This document shows, in pieces, positions 6,509-8,347 of a stretch of DNA of 8,347 bases. The stretch covers positions 1 through 8,347 of the forward strand of contig JBFFGE010000193.1 of NCBI GenBank assembly GCA_041557595.1, given 5' to 3'. The translations under genes were made by a program, and so were the position numbers. Position 1 is the first letter of the stretch. The number at the start of each line of letters is the position of its first letter. Below the pieces are notes generated by a model. It was not told the origin of the DNA, did not search any database, and saw only the letters and a program-made list of their open reading frames with translations. This DNA comes from JAOTYV01 sp041557595. Its GTDB lineage: Bacteria; Pseudomonadota; Alphaproteobacteria; UBA8366.

Positions 6509-7675
6509 TTACGCCAAGCACTTTTTGATGCGCGCGATCGCTTCGCGAATGTTTTCGACGCTGTTGGCGTAGGAGAAGCGGATATAGCCCTCGCCATAGT
6601 CGCCGAAGCTGGTGCCGGCCACGGTGGCCACGCCGGCTTCCGTCAGCAGCTTGTCTTGCAGGGAGCGGGCATCCATGCCGGTGCCCTCGATATTGGGGAA
6701 GGCGTAAAAGGCGCCGCCCGGATCGACGCAGTGGAATCCCGCGATCTGGTTGAGTTCCGAGACGATGACCCGGCGCCGTTCGTCGAAGGCGGCGACCATT
6801 TCGTGGACCGCGTCCTGCGGTCCCTCGAGCGCGGCGATGCCGGCGTATTGAGTCGGCGCATTGACGCAGGAATGGCAGTTGACGGCGAGCCGCGTTGCCC
6901 GTTCCGCGAGTGTTTGGGGCCAGACCGCATAGCCGAGACGCCAGCCTGTCATCGCATAGGTCTTCGACCAGCCGTCGAGCATGATCACCCGGTCGCGCAG
7001 GTCGCCATATTGCAGCAGGCTCACATGCTCGCGGCCTTCGTAGAGCATTTGGCTGTAGATCTCATCCGCCAGGATCGCGACATCCGGATGGGCCGCGAGG
7101 CCGTCGACCAGTTTGTCCCACTCCGCCTTCGCGACCGCGCCGCCGGTCGGGTTGGCCGGGCTGTTGAGGATGATCAACCGGGTCTTGGGGGTGATCTGGG
7201 ACAGTACTTCCTCCGCGCTGAAGGCGAAGCCGTTTTCCTCGCGCAGGACAATCGGCACCGCCTTGGCGCCGGAATAGTCGATCACCGATTTGTAGATCGG
7301 GAAGCCCGGATCGGGATACATGATCTCGGCGCCCGGCTCGCCGAACATCAGGATCGCGAAGAACATGGTCGGTTTGCCGCCGGGCTGCACGACCACGTGG
7401 TCGGGATTTATCTCGACGCCGTGTCGCCGGTGCAGGTCGGCCGCCACCGCTTCGCGCAGCGGCAGGATGCCGTTTGCCGGCGTATAGCCGTGATGGCCGT
7501 CCCGCAGCGCCTGGATTGCCGCCTCGACGATGTGGCCCGGCGTCTTGAAGTCCGGCTGGCCGATGCCGAGGTTGATGATGCTCTTGCCCTTGGCCTCCAG
7601 CGCGGCGGCGCGCGCCAGGACTTCGAAGGCGGTTTCGGTGCCGAGCCGCGACAGGTTTTTAGCGAGCTTTACCAT
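6509..7675 (-). CDS. Pyridoxal-phosphate-dependent class I/II aminotransferase
   Basis: Fold-type I aminotransferase of 388 residues, the family's usual size. Motifs seen in order: GIGQPDF (37-43), GYTPANG (63-69, substrate and cofactor loop), NSPANPTG (171-178, cofactor-contacting Asn), ADEIYSQM (203-210), SKTYAMTGWRLGY (237-249, with K238 the Schiff-base lysine and R246 at the phosphate) and YIRFSYAN (364-371, with R366 expected to bind the substrate carboxylate). It probably moves amino groups between an amino acid and a 2-oxo acid such as 2-oxoglutarate. The donor cannot be read from sequence; the nearest description is aspartate-aminotransferase-like. The ATG at 7675 is chosen because GGAGAGG lies six bases upstream. 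A GTG five codons earlier overlaps that site and would lack its own. The gene is 210 bases upstream of glnB in the same direction, but the sigma-54 site between them suggests separate control. Confidence 0.92.
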   Translation of the reverse strand: MVKLAKNLSRLGTETAFEVLARAAALEAKGKSIINLGIGQPDFKTPGHIVEAAIQALRDGHHGYTPANGILPLREAVAADLHRRHGVEINPDHVVVQPGGKPTMFFAILMFGEPGAEIMYPDPGFPIYKSVIDYSGAKAVPIVLREENGFAFSAEEVLSQITPKTRLIILNSPANPTGGAVAKAEWDKLVDGLAAHPDVAILADEIYSQMLYEGREHVSLLQYGDLRDRVIMLDGWSKTYAMTGWRLGYAVWPQTLAERATRLAVNCHSCVNAPTQYAGIAALEGPQDAVHEMVAAFDERRRVIVSELNQIAGFHCVDPGGAFYAFPNIEGTGMDARSLQDKLLTEAGVATVAGTSFGDYGEGYIRFSYANSVENIREAIARIKKCLA

Positions 7676-7771
7676 GATCGGCCTCTCCACAGGTTTATCG
7701 TCTTTTTTGCACGACCACGCTTCTACACCAGCGGCGAGTCGAGCGAAAGCCGGAGGCTGGAAACCCTATCC

Positions 7772-7800
7772 TTGACGCCCGCCGCGCGCCGGACTACATC
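7772..7800 (+). promoter_or_regulatory. Candidate promoter of tRNA-His
   Basis: TTGACG (7772-7777, 5/6 to the -35 consensus) is followed after exactly 17 bases by TACATC (7795-7800, 3/6 to TATAAT). Transcription would begin near 7807, about 23 bases before the tRNA. The -35 and the spacing are good and the -10 is poor, which is not unusual for alphaproteobacterial promoters. Confidence 0.4.
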
Positions 7801-7829
7801 AGGCGATCCGGGTTTTTGGGCCCGTCTAT

Positions 7830-7907
7830 GGTGGCATTAGCTCAGGTGGTTAGAGCGCTAGATTGTGGATCTAGAGGTCGGGGGTTCAAGTCCCCTATGC
7901 CACCCCA
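7830..7907 (+). tRNA. tRNA-His (anticodon GTG), CCA encoded
   Basis: A full cloverleaf can be drawn. Acceptor arms are GTGGCAT (7831-7837) and ATGCCAC (7897-7903). The D arm has GCTC and GAGC. The anticodon stem is CTAGA/TCTAG (7858-7862, 7870-7874) around loop TTGTGGA with anticodon GTG at 7865-7867. The T arm is GGGGG-TTCAAGT-CCCCT (7880-7896). Position 7904 is C73, followed by encoded CCA (7905-7907). The base before the acceptor stem (7830) is G, facing C73. This is the extra G-1 that is the identity mark of tRNA-His in bacteria and confirms the assignment. The tRNA is immediately followed by a low-GC, gene-free tract. Confidence 0.97.
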
Positions 7908-7953
7908 AATTTTTCAGAAGGTTAGTCGAAGTTAGACCTTGGTTCGGACTTGA

Positions 7954-7973
7954 TGGGTAGCATTTTGGGTAGC
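7954..7973 (+). repeat. Tandem TGGGTAGC pair near tRNA-His
   Basis: TGGGTAGC occurs at 7954-7961 and again at 7966-7973, a 12-base period, 47 bases after the tRNA. A GTTAG pair at 7921-7925 and 7931-7935 precedes it. Short direct repeats just past a tRNA 3' end are seen as recombinase arm sites in integrated elements; applying that here is inference. Confidence 0.5.
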
Positions 7974-8070
7974 GAATTGGCCCTAATCTTCATGAATTTC
8001 CGCTTTTAGACTTGCAACTGAAAGGCCCTGGCGGACCTCTGCGGAGGAGCGATTTTGCGGCCATTCGGGG

Positions 8071-8089
8071 GAGGGGTGGAGCCCCCCTC
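8071..8089. repeat. GC-rich hairpin GAGGGG/CCCCTC
   Basis: GAGGGG (8071-8076) pairs with CCCCTC (8084-8089) across seven bases. Longer G and C runs on both sides allow register shifts. No T-run follows on either strand, so it is not called a terminator. Confidence 0.45.
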
Positions 8090-8120
8090 GGCCTTCGCGC
8101 AGTTACGCTAGTTCCACTTC

Positions 8121-8168
8121 TCTAGCGGAGCCCAAATACTCGCCGCTCTAGCGCAGCCCAAAAACTCG
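8121..8168. repeat. Two tandem 22-base repeats with CTAGCG arms
   Basis: Copies at 8121-8142 and 8147-8168 share TCTAGCG.AGCCCAAA.ACTCG, with two mismatches in 22 bases and a 26-base period. CGCTAG at 8106-8111 is the reverse complement of the CTAGCG that opens each copy (8122-8127 and 8148-8153), so the first copy can also form a hairpin. A partial relative of the repeat end (AACTCGG..GTCTG) recurs at 8163-8176 and 8221-8234. Confidence 0.6.
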
Positions 8169-8347
8169 GGAGTCTGCTTTTGCACAAATTAGGTCCGCTT
8201 CACCCCCGATTCTGTTGCAGAACTCGGTTGTCTGACGGTTCTGGTTTGGTTTGGAAGTGATGGCCTGTGAGGCATTTGCCCTTTTTCAGATTTGACGGTC
8301 TGTTTTCCGTCTGTTGGTTTGTCCCTTTTCCCTGATTTTGCTTAAGC

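Larger units (their letters stand above)
7908..8347. other. Gene-free, lower-GC tract with short repeats after tRNA-His
   Basis: No credible gene was found on either strand in these 440 bases. GC is visibly lower than in the genes (about 46% by hand count over 8221-8347), and the far end is rich in T and TCTG-type words on the plus strand. It holds tandem GGGTAGC words (7954-7973), a G/C-run hairpin (8071-8089), two near-identical 22-base repeats (8121-8168) and related short repeats further on. It may be the edge of an integrated element, a degraded remnant, or ordinary intergenic DNA. Confidence 0.6.

Noticed and set aside
5853..6521. 222-codon minus-strand frame overlapping glnB
   Set aside because: It is out of frame with glnB, Arg/Ser-rich, and covers the glnB coding region and promoter.
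6656..7840. 394-codon open frame on the plus strand opposite the aminotransferase
   Set aside because: It is a shadow of a well-supported aminotransferase gene, with no domain features of its own.
7953..8009. 18-codon ATG frame (MGSILGS...) after tRNA-His
   Set aside because: It is too short, has no ribosome site, and mainly reflects the GGGTAGC repeat.
8121..8168. CRISPR array
   Set aside because: There are only two imperfect copies with a four-base gap, no spacers and no cas genes.
8208..8346. Open minus-strand frame entering from the right edge (about 46 codons, Lys/Gln/Asn-rich)
   Set aside because: It has no motif, is of low complexity and lies in an AT-richer tract where its composition follows base content. 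It could be a gene tail but cannot be supported.

Overview
The window looks like chromosomal DNA from an alphaproteobacterium, possibly of the Rhodospirillales type. The coding parts are GC-rich, there is a glnB-glnA operon with alphaproteobacterial-style PII and class I glutamine synthetase sequences, and the topoisomerase IV ParE is of the usual proteobacterial form. This taxonomic reading rests on recalled family resemblance, not on a database search.

Layout from left to right. Positions 1-61 may hold the first codons of a gene on the minus strand that runs off the edge. parE (minus, 189-2168) encodes the ATPase/TOPRIM subunit of topoisomerase IV. Next, also on the minus strand, is a membrane-anchored peptidase of the C13 (legumain/caspase-like) family (2296-3684). 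Its frame is broken by a single in-frame TAG that separates the catalytic His from the catalytic Cys. A 339-base intergenic region carries back-to-back extended -10 promoters. One faces the peptidase gene and the other faces a small plus-strand gene (4024-4398) for a secreted or periplasmic protein of unknown function. A hairpin at 4422-4439 lies between the convergent ends of that gene and glnA.

The nitrogen-assimilation block follows on the minus strand: a class I aminotransferase (6509-7675), then glnB (5960-6298) and glnA (4474-5883), which are close enough to be one operon. A -24/-12 (sigma-54) promoter match with correct GG-N10-GC spacing sits upstream of glnB. This fits nitrogen control: PII senses 2-oxoglutarate and glutamine and, in the known pathway, governs NtrB/NtrC activity and GlnA adenylylation. 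The adenylylation Tyr of GlnA and the uridylylation Tyr51 of GlnB are both present.

The right end holds a complete tRNA-His(GTG) on the plus strand with its own candidate promoter. It is followed by about 440 bases with no credible gene, lower GC and several short direct and inverted repeats. A tRNA 3' end followed by compositionally different DNA is the classic setting of an integrated-element boundary, but no integrase or second att copy is visible in the window.

The main points for a second look are the recent-looking amber disruption of the C13 peptidase, the sigma-54 site of glnBA, the possible leaderless start of parE, and the repeat-bearing tract after tRNA-His. No clearly new multi-gene system is evident.
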